DNA of 64,000 bases from Fodinibacter luteus (GTDB taxonomy: Bacteria > Actinomycetota > Actinomycetes > Actinomycetales > Dermatophilaceae). The position numbers and the translations under genes are program-made. This document shows, piece after piece, positions 54,116 through 62,286 of this stretch (the first letter of the stretch is position 1; the number at the start of each line of letters is the position of its first letter). Location of the stretch: assembly GCF_039541575.1 (NCBI RefSeq), contig NZ_BAABGM010000025.1, positions 62,001 through 126,000 on the forward strand. Reading direction: 5' to 3'. Below the pieces are notes generated by a model. That model did not search any database. It was not told the origin of the DNA and worked only from the letters and a program-made list of their open reading frames with translations.

Positions 54116-54757
54116 ATGGCAGACATCGTGCTGGGCCTGTTCGCGATCCTCGCCGGAGGCGTCATGGTCTTCAGCGGGCAGTTCGTGCTGCGGTTCATCC
54201 TTCCGATCTGGGGCTTCTTCGCGGGGTTCGCCTTCGGGGCAGGGCTGTTCGCCGAGCTTGCCGACGAGCGCTTCCTCGGCACGCTGCTCGGCTGGGTGTC
54301 GGGGTTCGTCCTCGCCATCGTCTTCGCGCTGCTCGCGTACCTCTACTTCGCGGTGGCGGTCGTGCTCGCGATGGCCGCCTTCGGGTTCGCGATCGGCTCG
54401 GGCCTCGTCGTCGCCCTCGGGATCGACTGGAGCTGGGTGGCCGTCCTCGTCGGCCTGGTGTTCGGTGCCATCCTCGGGCTCGTGGCGGTCCTCGGCAACA
54501 TGCCGATGGTCGTGCTCTCTGTGGTCAGCGCCATCGCCGGAGCGGTCAGCGTCGTCGCGGGGATCATGCTCGTCGTGGGCTCGCTCGAGTCCGCCGACTT
54601 CACGCAGGGCACGGTCACCGAGACGATCCAGGACGGCTGGGGCTGGTACGCCCTGCTCGTCGTGCTCGCCCTCGTCGGCATCGTGGTCCAGACCCGCCAG
54701 CGCCTGGTCATGGAGCGCAGCATCCAGGAGTCCTGGTACGCCCAGAGCGCTCGCTGA
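54116..54757 (+). CDS. DUF4203/TMEM198-like membrane protein
   Basis: 213 residues with about seven hydrophobic helices (residues 4-22, 27-46, 57-78, 80-101, 103-125, 128-156 and 178-197). The Gly-rich helices and length fit the DUF4203/TM7S3 family of unknown function. ATG 54116. It stands alone. Confidence 0.7.
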   Translation: MADIVLGLFAILAGGVMVFSGQFVLRFILPIWGFFAGFAFGAGLFAELADERFLGTLLGWVSGFVLAIVFALLAYLYFAVAVVLAMAAFGFAIGSGLVVALGIDWSWVAVLVGLVFGAILGLVAVLGNMPMVVLSVVSAIAGAVSVVAGIMLVVGSLESADFTQGTVTETIQDGWGWYALLVVLALVGIVVQTRQRLVMERSIQESWYAQSAR

Positions 54758-54942
54758 CCCGGCACGCCACCGCCGGCGCACCCGGCATCCCGCCCGCCTC
54801 ACCGGTCCCGCCCGCGCCATCGCCCCGCCGGCGCACCCGGCATCCGGTGCCTCGGCCCGGAAGACGCGATCCGCGGCGGCCCGGGAGGCGATGAACATCA
54901 ACAGGCTGGTCGGCAGCTCCCGTTCCACCTGACCCCCTTCAC

Positions 54943-54990
54943 ATGGTCCTACAGTCGAACTACAATGGTTCGATCGTAGGACCATTGTAG
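54943..54990. promoter_or_regulatory. nested inverted repeats upstream of the mycothiol-linked pair
   Basis: Three interlocked repeats: ATGGTCCTAC (54943-54952) with GTAGGACCAT (54976-54985); CTACAATGGT (54960-54969) with ACCATTGTAG (54981-54990); TCGAAC (54955-54960) with GTTCGA (54968-54973). All perfect, in an AT-rich patch 20 bp before the start at 55010. It looks like a complex operator or a switchable RNA. Confidence 0.65.
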
Positions 54991-55009
54991 TGGGAAGGAG
55001 GGGAGGCCG

Positions 55010-55642
55010 ATGGACGCCACGCCCGATCCGACGGTCGTCGACTTCTGGTTCGACCCGGTGTGCCCGTACTCGTGGACGGCATCCCGCTGGCTCCTCGAGG
55101 TCGGGCAACGCCGCCGGCTCCGGGTGCGCCACCACGTCATGAGCCTGTACCTGCTCAACGCGCACCGCACCGACGTCGCGGCCGACTACCGACGCGTCCT
55201 CGACGACTCCCGAGGGCCCTCCAGGGTCGCCACCGCAGCAGTGACGAGGTTCGGCGACGACGTCCTCGGGGCGTTCTACACCGCCTTCGGCGAGGTCGTG
55301 TTCGACCACTGGAGGCACCCAAGCAGCGCCGAGTACCACGTGGCGGTCCGTGTGGCCCTGCCCCGGGCCGGCCTGCCGCCCGACCTCGAGGACGCCATGG
55401 AGTCCGACGAGCACGACGAGGCCCTCCGGCGCAGCCACGAGACCGGCATCGCCCCCATCGCCGGTGACGTCGGCACGCCGATCACCCACCTCGACGGCGT
55501 GGCCGTCTACGGCCCGGTGCTCAACGCCATCCCGCGTGGCGACGACGCCGTCCGGGTCTTCGACGGCACCCGGCTCCTCGCCGGCTACCCACAGTTCTTC
55601 GAGCTCAAGCGCACCCGGGTGCGCCCACCGGTGTTCACCTGA
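55010..55642 (+). CDS. DsbA-fold mycothiol-dependent nitroreductase-like protein (Rv2466c-like)
   Basis: 210 residues. The thioredoxin-like start VDFWFDPVCPYSW carries a single Cys where Rv2466c has CPWC, so it may work as a monothiol enzyme with mycothiol. GTPITHLDGVAVYGPVL holds the cis-Pro loop. ATG 55010 follows GGAAGGAGGGG. It is in operon with a maleylpyruvate-isomerase-fold protein 12 bp downstream, behind a palindromic operator, which suggests an inducible thiol or electrophile response. Confidence 0.88.
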   Translation: MDATPDPTVVDFWFDPVCPYSWTASRWLLEVGQRRRLRVRHHVMSLYLLNAHRTDVAADYRRVLDDSRGPSRVATAAVTRFGDDVLGAFYTAFGEVVFDHWRHPSSAEYHVAVRVALPRAGLPPDLEDAMESDEHDEALRRSHETGIAPIAGDVGTPITHLDGVAVYGPVLNAIPRGDDAVRVFDGTRLLAGYPQFFELKRTRVRPPVFT

Positions 55643-55654
55643 CGGGAGGACGCG

Positions 55655-56341
55655 ATGACCACGATGACCCCGGACGAGGCGGATGCCGTGTGGTCCGCCA
55701 TCGACGACCAGCGGGAGCGCACCGCCGCCCTCCTCGAGCAGCTCACCGCAGCGCAGTGGGACCACCCGTCGCTGTGTGAGGGCTGGACGGTCCGGCACGT
55801 CGCCGCCCACCTCACGACGCAGCGGGAACGCATCCGGGACGCCGTGGCCTTCGTCGTGCGCCACCCCCGGATCCTGCGCGGCGGGTCCCTGAACGCGACG
55901 ATCCACGACTCCGCCGTCGTGCAGGCCGGCGTGCTGTCCGAGCGGGAGATCGTCGCCACCATCAGGGGCATGATCGGCTCACGCCGGCACAACGCCTTCG
56001 TCACGCCGCTCGAGACGCTCACCGACATCCTCGTCCACAGCCAGGACATCGCCCACCCCCTGCGCCTCGGACTCGACCTGCGGCCGGCGGCGGGTGCCAT
56101 GGCGGCGACCCGCCGGTGGGACACCCGCGGGACGTGGCTCGCCACCGTCAACCGGAGGCTGGCCCTCGAGGGCTACCACCTCACCGCCACCGACACCGCA
56201 TGGAGCCGCGGGCAGGGGCCGGAGGTCGCCGGACCGGTCGGTGCGCTGCTCCTGATGCTCACCGGCCGGCCGGCCGGTCTCGAGCAGCTCACCGGCGCGG
56301 GGGCCGACGAGCTGCGCTCGGTGACCGCCCGGCCGGTCTAG
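55655..56341 (+). CDS. mycothiol-dependent maleylpyruvate isomerase family (DinB-like) protein
   Basis: 228 residues. The N-terminal domain has the metal-binding pattern of mycothiol transferases: TVRHVAAHLT (first His) and LETLTDILVHSQDIA (Glu and His). The family uses mycothiol in isomerisation or conjugation. ATG 55655 has GGGAGGA upstream. It is coupled with the Rv2466c-like gene and probably acts on the same stressor; the substrate is unknown. Confidence 0.87.
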   Translation: MTTMTPDEADAVWSAIDDQRERTAALLEQLTAAQWDHPSLCEGWTVRHVAAHLTTQRERIRDAVAFVVRHPRILRGGSLNATIHDSAVVQAGVLSEREIVATIRGMIGSRRHNAFVTPLETLTDILVHSQDIAHPLRLGLDLRPAAGAMAATRRWDTRGTWLATVNRRLALEGYHLTATDTAWSRGQGPEVAGPVGALLLMLTGRPAGLEQLTGAGADELRSVTARPV

Positions 56342-56374
56342 CACCCCGGCATCCGCCCCGCCTCGGGGCCGGGA

Positions 56375-56812
56375 TCACTCAGCCTTGGGGTCGTAGTCCG
56401 CGAAGGCGGCCCACATGACGAACACGTCCAGGACGATGATGAGGACCGCCGCGATCGGGTAGAACGGGATCCACAGGAAGCTCGCCATCATGCTCACCGT
56501 GACCACGGCGACCGTCACCCCACGCGCCCACATCACCCGCCGCCGCAGGGACCACCCGGCCGCCACGGCCGCGACACCGAGCAGCAGGTGGGCCCAGCCC
56601 CACGTGGTGATCATGTCCTCGCCGAGGAAGTAGCCCCTCGGCGGCGCGACGAACTCCTCGCTCAGCAGCGCCGTGAGCCCGTGCACGACGTGGAAGGCAC
56701 CGACGACCACGAGCAGCACGGCGGCGAAGGACGTCGACTGCGCCCGGCGCACGCTCCGGTCGGGGTGCAGGGGGCGGCCCCGCGAGTCGAGCCTGCGGTC
56801 GTGAAGGGTCAT
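56375..56812 (-). CDS. DUF7144-type four-helix membrane protein
   Basis: 145 residues. Helices at about 25-45, 68-88, 92-112 and 115-135; WGWAHLLLGV and FLWIPFYPIAAVLIIVLDVFVMWAL-like C-terminal segments are typical of this actinobacterial family. ATG 56812 has AAGGACGG upstream. Function is unknown. Confidence 0.78.
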   Translation of the reverse strand: MTLHDRRLDSRGRPLHPDRSVRRAQSTSFAAVLLVVVGAFHVVHGLTALLSEEFVAPPRGYFLGEDMITTWGWAHLLLGVAAVAAGWSLRRRVMWARGVTVAVVTVSMMASFLWIPFYPIAAVLIIVLDVFVMWAAFADYDPKAE

Positions 56813-57107
56813 GCTGACCGTCCTTCCGGCGAGGGTCGCGGGCACGGGCGCACACGATGCCTCGCTCCAGGCCCGTTCTACCGATCCCCCCGCCCGCGGC
56901 GCGTCACCCGGCGAGGGTGAGGGCGGGCTCGCCACCGGTCCCGGCCGCGACGCCGCCGTGGGGTGCACCCGGCAACAGGCAGTGGCGAGCTGGGAGCCCT
57001 GGCCCCCCGCTCAGCGACGGCGCACGGGCGCCCTCCTGCCTGTCGGTGGACTCGCCACCGTCCGCTGCGGACGGCACCATCGGATGCCGGGAGCGCGCCC
57101 ACCGCTC
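56813..57107. other. 295-bp intergenic region
   Basis: No gene is seen. CTCGCCACCG occurs in similar form near 56929 and 57051, and GTGGCGAG between them, so weak long-range pairing is possible. The octamer GGATGCCG is at 57083. The promoter of the DUF7144 gene should lie at its left end. Confidence 0.5.
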
Positions 57108-58295
57108 TCAGGCCAGGGCCTCCGCCAGCAGGGCGCCCATCGACCGGACGCCGGCGACGAGGCGCTCGTCGGGCACGCCCGAGAAGCTCATCCGGGCGTG
57201 GTGGGACTCCGGTCGGTCGGCGAAGAAGGGTGCCCCCGGCACGACGATGACCCCGGAGCGCGGGATGAGGACGTCACGCTGGAACGCCGCGACATCGAGC
57301 CGCGGCGGGAAGGTGGCCCACGTGAAGAGCCCGCCCCGGGCGCGGGTCCAGGTGATCCCCGGAGGGAAGTGCTCCTCCATCGTCGCGAGCATGAGGTCCC
57401 GCTTGTGCCGGTAGGTCGGGAGCATGTCTTCGATGTGCGCCTCGATGTCGAAGCCCTCGAGGTAGGCCGCGACCGCCCGCATGTTGAGCGTGCCGTTCTG
57501 GGTGTCCGCGGCGAGCTTGAGGAGGGCGAGCTTCTCCCGGACCTCGGGGGTGGCCAGCGCCCAGCCGAGCCGGAGCCCGGGGGCGAGGATCTTGGAGAAG
57601 CTGCCCAGGTGCACCACCCGGCCGTGGGGGTCCAGGCTCTTGATCGTCGGGAGCCGCTCGCCCTCGTAGCGCAGCTCGCGGTAGGGCGTGTCCTCGAGGA
57701 CGACGACGTCGTGCTCCTCGGCGAGCTCGACGAGCCGCTGCCGCCTCGCCAGGCTCATCGTGCGGCCCGTCGGGTTCTGGTGGTCCGGCACCGTGTAGAC
57801 GAGCTTGACCCGGTCGGTGCCGCGCAGCACCTCCTCGAGGGCGTCGGTGTCCATGCCCTCGTCGTCCATGCGCACCGAGCGGTAGTCCGGCTCGCAGGGG
57901 TTGAAGGCGATGAGGGCACCGAGGAAGGTCGGGCGCTCGGTGACGATGACGTCGCCCGGGTCGACGAACAGCTTCGCCGTGAGGTCCAGTCCCTGCTGCC
58001 CGCCCTGGGTGATGAGGACGTCGTCGCCGGTGCACGGCATCCCGTCCGCGGTGAGCCGGGCCGCGACGAGCGACCGCAGCTCGGGCAGTCCCTCGGATGC
58101 CGTGTACTGCAGTGCGGACGCGTTCTCCTTCGCGAGCAGGTCGTCGTAGATCTTGTGCAGCTCGTCGATGGGGAACAGGGTCGGGTCCGGATAGCCACCA
58201 GCGAAGGAGGTGATCCGTGGATCGCCTGCGAGAGCGAGGAACTCGCGGATCGCCGAGGGCTGCACGCGCTCGGCTCGCCGGGCGAACGTCGTCAT
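57108..58295 (-). CDS. PLP-dependent aminotransferase, 2-aminoadipate/LysN-like
   Basis: 395 residues, fold type I class I/II. YTVPDHQNPTGRTMS, VLEDTPYRELRYEG and the Schiff-base Lys in GSFSKILAPGLRLGW are clear. The overall sequence follows the 2-aminoadipate/aromatic aminotransferase group. ATG 58295 has the full AGGAGGT site. It lies 16 bp after an RraA-family gene, so the two may act in sequence on a keto acid. Confidence 0.9.
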   Translation of the reverse strand: MTTFARRAERVQPSAIREFLALAGDPRITSFAGGYPDPTLFPIDELHKIYDDLLAKENASALQYTASEGLPELRSLVAARLTADGMPCTGDDVLITQGGQQGLDLTAKLFVDPGDVIVTERPTFLGALIAFNPCEPDYRSVRMDDEGMDTDALEEVLRGTDRVKLVYTVPDHQNPTGRTMSLARRQRLVELAEEHDVVVLEDTPYRELRYEGERLPTIKSLDPHGRVVHLGSFSKILAPGLRLGWALATPEVREKLALLKLAADTQNGTLNMRAVAAYLEGFDIEAHIEDMLPTYRHKRDLMLATMEEHFPPGITWTRARGGLFTWATFPPRLDVAAFQRDVLIPRSGVIVVPGAPFFADRPESHHARMSFSGVPDERLVAGVRSMGALLAEALA

Positions 58296-58311
58296 GTCGA
58301 ACCTCCTGTGG

Positions 58312-58968
58312 TCAGCCGAAGGACAGGCCGCTGGGGCGTCCCTCACGCAGGGCGGCGAGGTGCTCGTCGTAGTTCATGACGTCGAAGAGCGACGCACCGT
58401 CGAGCATGCGCGCCTGGAGCCCCTTCTCCCGGTCCTCGATCGCCTCGGCTCCCCCGACGGCGGCCGCGAGCTCGTCCTCGGCACCGACGACGAGCCCGTC
58501 GTCGTCCCCGACGAGCAGGTCGCCCGGGGCGACCCGGACGCCGCCGAGCGACAGGGTGACGCCGGTCTCCGGGATCGCCCTCGCCGGGTACGCGTGGGGA
58601 GCCACCCCCGTCGACCAGACCGGCATCGCCAACGCTGCGAGGGTGGCCGTGTCGCGGGAGCGGCCGTGGATGACGAGCCCGGCGAGGCCACGTCGCTGGG
58701 CCTCGGTGCCGAACAGCTCTCCAGCGACCGCACGGTCGTCCCCGCCCGGATCCACGACGAGGACGTCCCCGGGCCCGGACTCGCGCAGGGCGTGGATGAC
58801 GGACATGAGGTCCCGGTTCGCCCGGGCCGTGACGACGCGCCCGACGAGGTGGCGGCCGGACACGATCGGCCGCAGGGTGGGCGGCAGGATGCGCAGGGTG
58901 GGCGACGCGTCGACGAGGCTGGTCGTCGAGAGGCGTCCCAGGCGGTCGAGCAGCGTCGAGGTCGTCAC
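58312..58968 (-). CDS. RraA-like aldolase/decarboxylase family protein
   Basis: 218 residues. The family fold is seen in GRVVTARANRDLMSVIHAL, VLVVDPGGDDRAVAGELFGTEAQRRGLAGLVIHGRSRD and APGDLLVGDDDGLVV. Active members cleave 4-hydroxy-4-methyl-2-oxoglutarate type acids and decarboxylate oxaloacetate with Mg2+. Arg-Asp are kept, but the acidic residue expected three places on is Thr. GTG 58968. It is the first gene of the pair with the aminotransferase. Confidence 0.85.
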   Translation of the reverse strand: MTTSTLLDRLGRLSTTSLVDASPTLRILPPTLRPIVSGRHLVGRVVTARANRDLMSVIHALRESGPGDVLVVDPGGDDRAVAGELFGTEAQRRGLAGLVIHGRSRDTATLAALAMPVWSTGVAPHAYPARAIPETGVTLSLGGVRVAPGDLLVGDDDGLVVGAEDELAAAVGGAEAIEDREKGLQARMLDGASLFDVMNYDEHLAALREGRPSGLSFG

Positions 58969-59090
58969 GACCGCATCCTCGCACCCGTCCGTCGAGCACG
59001 GCGACGGCTGCACAGGGCGCCGACGTGGATGCCGGCCCCGGCGTCGCGCCGGCGGGTCGGGCCGTCCCTGGTCGCGAACCGGGTCCGGGT

Positions 59091-59161
59091 GCAGAATCGG
59101 CGCCATGACCACGGCCCGGCCGGCGCGACCCCTCGCACCGGCCAGCGCCACGGTGCAGTGA
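59091..59161 (+). other. possible leaderless 18-codon open frame before ppk2
   Basis: CAGAAT (59091-59096) could be a -10 box; ATG 59105 lies at the distance seen in leaderless actinobacterial transcripts. The 18-codon frame ends at TGA 59161, 40 bp before ppk2. It could be an upstream regulatory frame or chance. Confidence 0.3.
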
Positions 59162-59201
59162 GCGACGGTGGCCCGTCAAGGGTCGTGACAGGAGGACCGC
59201 G

Positions 59202-59990
59202 GTGAGCGATGCAGGCGCGAGGATGAAGCGGAAAGAGTACGAGCACGAGCTGCGCAGGCTGCACGGCGAGCTCGTGGCGATGCAGGAGTGGGTCAAGGAC
59301 ACGGGGGCCAAGATCTGTGTCGTCTTCGAGGGCCGCGACACGGCGGGCAAGGGCGGCACGATCAAGGCGATCACCGAGCGGGTCAGCCCACGCGTGTTCC
59401 GGGTCGTCGCCCTCCCCGCTCCCACCGAGCGGGAGAGGTCGCAGATGTACATCCAGCGGTACTTCCCGCACCTGCCGGCTGCCGGCGAGGTGGCCATCTT
59501 CGACCGCAGCTGGTACAACCGCGCGGGCGTCGAGCGCGTCATGGGCTTCTGCACCGAGGAGGAGTCCGAGCGCTTCCTCGAATGGGTGCCCGCCGTCGAG
59601 CGCGCGATGGTCGACTCCGGGATCGTGCTCGTCAAGTACTGGCTCGAGGTGAGCCAGGAGGAGCAGACACGGCGGCTGCAGAGCCGGATCGACGACCCGC
59701 GCAAGGTGTGGAAGCTCTCGGGGATGGACCTGAAGTCCTACAGCCGCTGGTACGACTACTCGCGTGCGCGCGACGCCATGTTCCGGGCGTCCGACTCGTC
59801 CTGGGCGCCGTGGTTCGTGGCCGACTCGAACGACAAGCGCCGAGCCAGGCTCAACATCATCACCCACCTCCTCGACCACGTCCCCTACCGGCCGCTCCCC
59901 CTTCAGGACGTCGAGCTGCCCAGGAGGCAGAAGCCCCACGGCTACGTCGAGCCCGACCTCGCGCTCCGTCACGTACCGACGCCCTTCTGA
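59202..59990 (+). CDS. ppk2: polyphosphate kinase 2
   Basis: 262 residues, class I PPK2. It transfers phosphate between polyphosphate and nucleoside diphosphates. Walker A FEGRDTAGKGG (42-52), IFDRSWYNRAGVERVMGFC as Walker B, and a lid KVWKLSGMDLKS are clear. GTG 59202 follows AGGAGG. It stands alone, facing a leftward hydrolase. Confidence 0.95.
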   Translation: MSDAGARMKRKEYEHELRRLHGELVAMQEWVKDTGAKICVVFEGRDTAGKGGTIKAITERVSPRVFRVVALPAPTERERSQMYIQRYFPHLPAAGEVAIFDRSWYNRAGVERVMGFCTEEESERFLEWVPAVERAMVDSGIVLVKYWLEVSQEEQTRRLQSRIDDPRKVWKLSGMDLKSYSRWYDYSRARDAMFRASDSSWAPWFVADSNDKRRARLNIITHLLDHVPYRPLPLQDVELPRRQKPHGYVEPDLALRHVPTPF

Positions 59991-60015
59991 CGACCCGCGG
60001 GGATGCCGTGGGTCG

Positions 60016-60849
60016 TCACCCCACGCGGTGCGCGAGCCGGGCGACCGCGTCGGCGACCGGCGCGCCGAACATGACGTCGTCGTTGTGGTCGGCACCACCG
60101 ACCACCACCCGCTCGACCAGCGACGGTGCCTCGTCGGCGACCCGGGCACTGAGCGCCGTCGGCACCACCGAGTCCCGGTCGCCGTAGACGACCGTGACCG
60201 GGACCTCGCTCGTGGCGAGGTGCGCGACGACGGGGAACCGGTCACGCAGCAGTGCGCGCACCGGCATCCACGGGTAGTGGTGCGACCCCACGTCCGCGAG
60301 GTCGGTGAACGGCGAGCGCAGCACGACTCCTGCCGGCGGATGCCGGGCCTGCAGCGCCGCGACGACCCCGGTCCCCAGCGACTCACCGAAGAGGATGGTC
60401 CGGTGCGGTGGGTACCCGAGCTCCACCAGCGCGCGGGCAGCGGCGTCCGCGTCGGCCGCGAGGCCGTCCTCGCTGGGACGGCCCGGGTTGCCCCCGTACC
60501 CGCGGTAGTCCATGAGCAGGACGGCGAGTCCTCGACGACCCAGCTCCTCGGCGAACCCGGCCCGACCGGCCCGGTTGCCGCCGTTGCCCGGTGCGAGGAG
60601 GACAGCCATCCCGGTGTCGACGGGGCCGGTCGCCGGGACGAACCACGCACCCAGCTCGAGGCCGTCGGCGGTGCGGAGCGTGACGTCGCGCGCCCCGGCG
60701 ACGACCTCACCGGCCGGAGGGACCCGCGTGCGGTCGGGGAAGTACACCAGCTGACGCTGCAGCGCCCAGAGCATCGCCACCACCGTCCCTCCGAGCAGCA
60801 GCACCACGAGGAGACCACGCCCCAGCCCCGTGCGGTGCTGCCTGCTCAC
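60016..60849 (-). CDS. membrane-anchored alpha/beta hydrolase (BEM46/ABHD13-like)
   Basis: 277 residues. An N-terminal helix (11-30) anchors the enzyme; catalytic Ser is in FGESLGTG, Asp in VVYGDRDSVVP and His in GGADHND. VLLAPGNGGNRAGR forms the oxyanion region. GTG 60849 overlaps a 35-codon frame as GTGA. The substrate is unknown; the fold suits lipid or peptide ester hydrolysis. Confidence 0.88.
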   Translation of the reverse strand: MSRQHRTGLGRGLLVVLLLGGTVVAMLWALQRQLVYFPDRTRVPPAGEVVAGARDVTLRTADGLELGAWFVPATGPVDTGMAVLLAPGNGGNRAGRAGFAEELGRRGLAVLLMDYRGYGGNPGRPSEDGLAADADAAARALVELGYPPHRTILFGESLGTGVVAALQARHPPAGVVLRSPFTDLADVGSHHYPWMPVRALLRDRFPVVAHLATSEVPVTVVYGDRDSVVPTALSARVADEAPSLVERVVVGGADHNDDVMFGAPVADAVARLAHRVG

Positions 60850-60953
60850 TCCTCGTCATCCTGCGCCTCGAGCACGCGCGTGAGCCTCGCGAGGTCCTTG
60901 GCCGACACCTCGACCATGGGCCGGTCGAGGACGGCCTCGATGTCGACGCTCAC
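60846..60953 (-). CDS. 35-residue open frame coupled to the hydrolase gene
   Basis: GTG 60953 to TGA 60848-60846 encodes an acidic helical peptide (VSVDIEAVLDRP...LEAQDDEE) with GAGGATGGG upstream. The stop overlaps the hydrolase GTG, so it would couple translation. The same frame stays open further upstream, so it could be the tail of a decayed gene. No family. Confidence 0.4.
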   Translation of the reverse strand: MSVDIEAVLDRPMVEVSAKDLARLTRVLEAQDDEE

Positions 60954-61127
60954 GGTCCCATCCTCGCCTGCGACGGCGCCGACGGGAATCCCCGACGACT
61001 CGCCACCGGCGCGGTGCCGGCCACGAGTCCGAGGTCGACGTCGAGCGGGGTCGAGATCGCTGCCGGTGAGGACGAGGCCCTCGTGCTGGCGGTCGTCGTC
61101 GCCGCTGACGCCGTGATGAATGCCGGG

Positions 61128-62081
61128 TCAGTCGTCCATGGCCTCGATTCCGAGGTCGGCCAGCTCGACCAGGCGCTCACGCAGGTGCCGGACCAGCTCC
61201 GGCGCAGGAGGCTGCCACCCCGTGACCTCCTCGATGACGCGCACGGGTGCGGTCGTCCGGTAGGAGCGGGTCGGGTTGCCGGGGAAGCGCTTGTCGGTGA
61301 CGTTCGGGTCGTCCTCGATGGTGCCCGTCGGCTCGACCCGGTAGACCCGAGGGGGGCCGTCGCCACGAGCGAGCTCGGCGGCCAGAGGCGCGCCCTCGGC
61401 GCTGGCCGTGAGGTAGACGTGCCCGGCCCGGCGCCCCGAGCCGTAGTTCGAGCTCCAGCCGGGCGTGAGCAGGTCGCCCGCCCGCAGCTCGGCCCTCGTG
61501 CCGTGGAAGAACGGTCCAGGGTCGTCGACGACGCGCGGCGTGGGCGGGGGGTCCCGAAGCAGGCTGTCCAGCCGGTGCACGAGGACCGCCACGCGGGCGC
61601 GCCCGGCCGGCGCGCGCGGGTAGCGGGTCAGCACGTCGACGACGACGGGTCGGGCTCGCCGCGCGGCGGCCGTGAGGACGTACTCCGCCACCACGGGGTC
61701 ATCGCCGCGCGCGAGCTCAGCCGCCCGGGCGGCATGCGCGGCCGGGCCAAGGATGTGGCGCACCTGGGTGGCCTTCGCCAGCGGGTGGAGGTACGCGGCC
61801 GCAGCGGCATCCCCGGCCGCGCGGGCTGCGTGGCTCGCGGCCTCGGTCGGTGCGTCCCGGGCGGCGCGGTGTGCCTCGACGGAGGCGGTCCGTTGCAGGC
61901 GGGAACGGGGCGCGCCCTCGGCGAAGGCCCGCCCGGCGGCCAGCGCCGCCGCCGGACGGGGGTCCTGGGGGCAGGCCGTGCGGAAGATGACGAGCGCAGG
62001 CTCGGCGCAGGCGACGGCGTACCCGGCGACTGCCTGCAGCTCGTCCATCGACAGCTCGACCTCACCCGGGCGCTGCTCCAT
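61128..62081 (-). CDS. Imm5-like domain fused to rifamycin ADP-ribosyltransferase (Arr)
   Basis: 317 residues in two parts. Residues 10-175 match the putative immunity (Imm5-like) family: helical, with AASHAARAAG, AYLHPLAKATQVRHILG and LTRYPRAPAG. Residues 189-290 are an Arr domain: FFHGTRAELRAGDLL (His193), HVYLTA (Tyr223), YRVEPTGTIEDDPNVTDKRFPGNPTRSYR. Arr transfers ADP-ribose from NAD to the C23 hydroxyl of rifampicin. Stand-alone Arr is about 140 residues, so this is a true fusion. ATG 62081. Family calls are from memory of both domains; resistance is inferred. Confidence 0.85.
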   Translation of the reverse strand: MEQRPGEVELSMDELQAVAGYAVACAEPALVIFRTACPQDPRPAAALAAGRAFAEGAPRSRLQRTASVEAHRAARDAPTEAASHAARAAGDAAAAAYLHPLAKATQVRHILGPAAHAARAAELARGDDPVVAEYVLTAAARRARPVVVDVLTRYPRAPAGRARVAVLVHRLDSLLRDPPPTPRVVDDPGPFFHGTRAELRAGDLLTPGWSSNYGSGRRAGHVYLTASAEGAPLAAELARGDGPPRVYRVEPTGTIEDDPNVTDKRFPGNPTRSYRTTAPVRVIEEVTGWQPPAPELVRHLRERLVELADLGIEAMDD

Positions 62082-62286
62082 CTCCGGGAGTGTGGCACGA
62101 CTCGCGTCCGGTGCCCACCGGACCGGGGCGCGTCAGCGGTGACGTCCGCGCTGAGCTCGACGAGCTCGTGTCCACCGGCGGGCCGAGCTGCGTCTCCTGG
62201 CACACACTCGTGGGGCGGCCCGGTCGTCGAGCGGGAGGATGGAACCAGCAGCCGCCCGGGTCGACGGTTGCGTGGAGGTGTTCGAC

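Noticed and set aside
60954..61127. A decayed gene between the 35-codon frame and the Arr fusion
   Set aside because: Short readable pieces occur in two frames but match nothing I know; the evidence is too weak to call a pseudogene.
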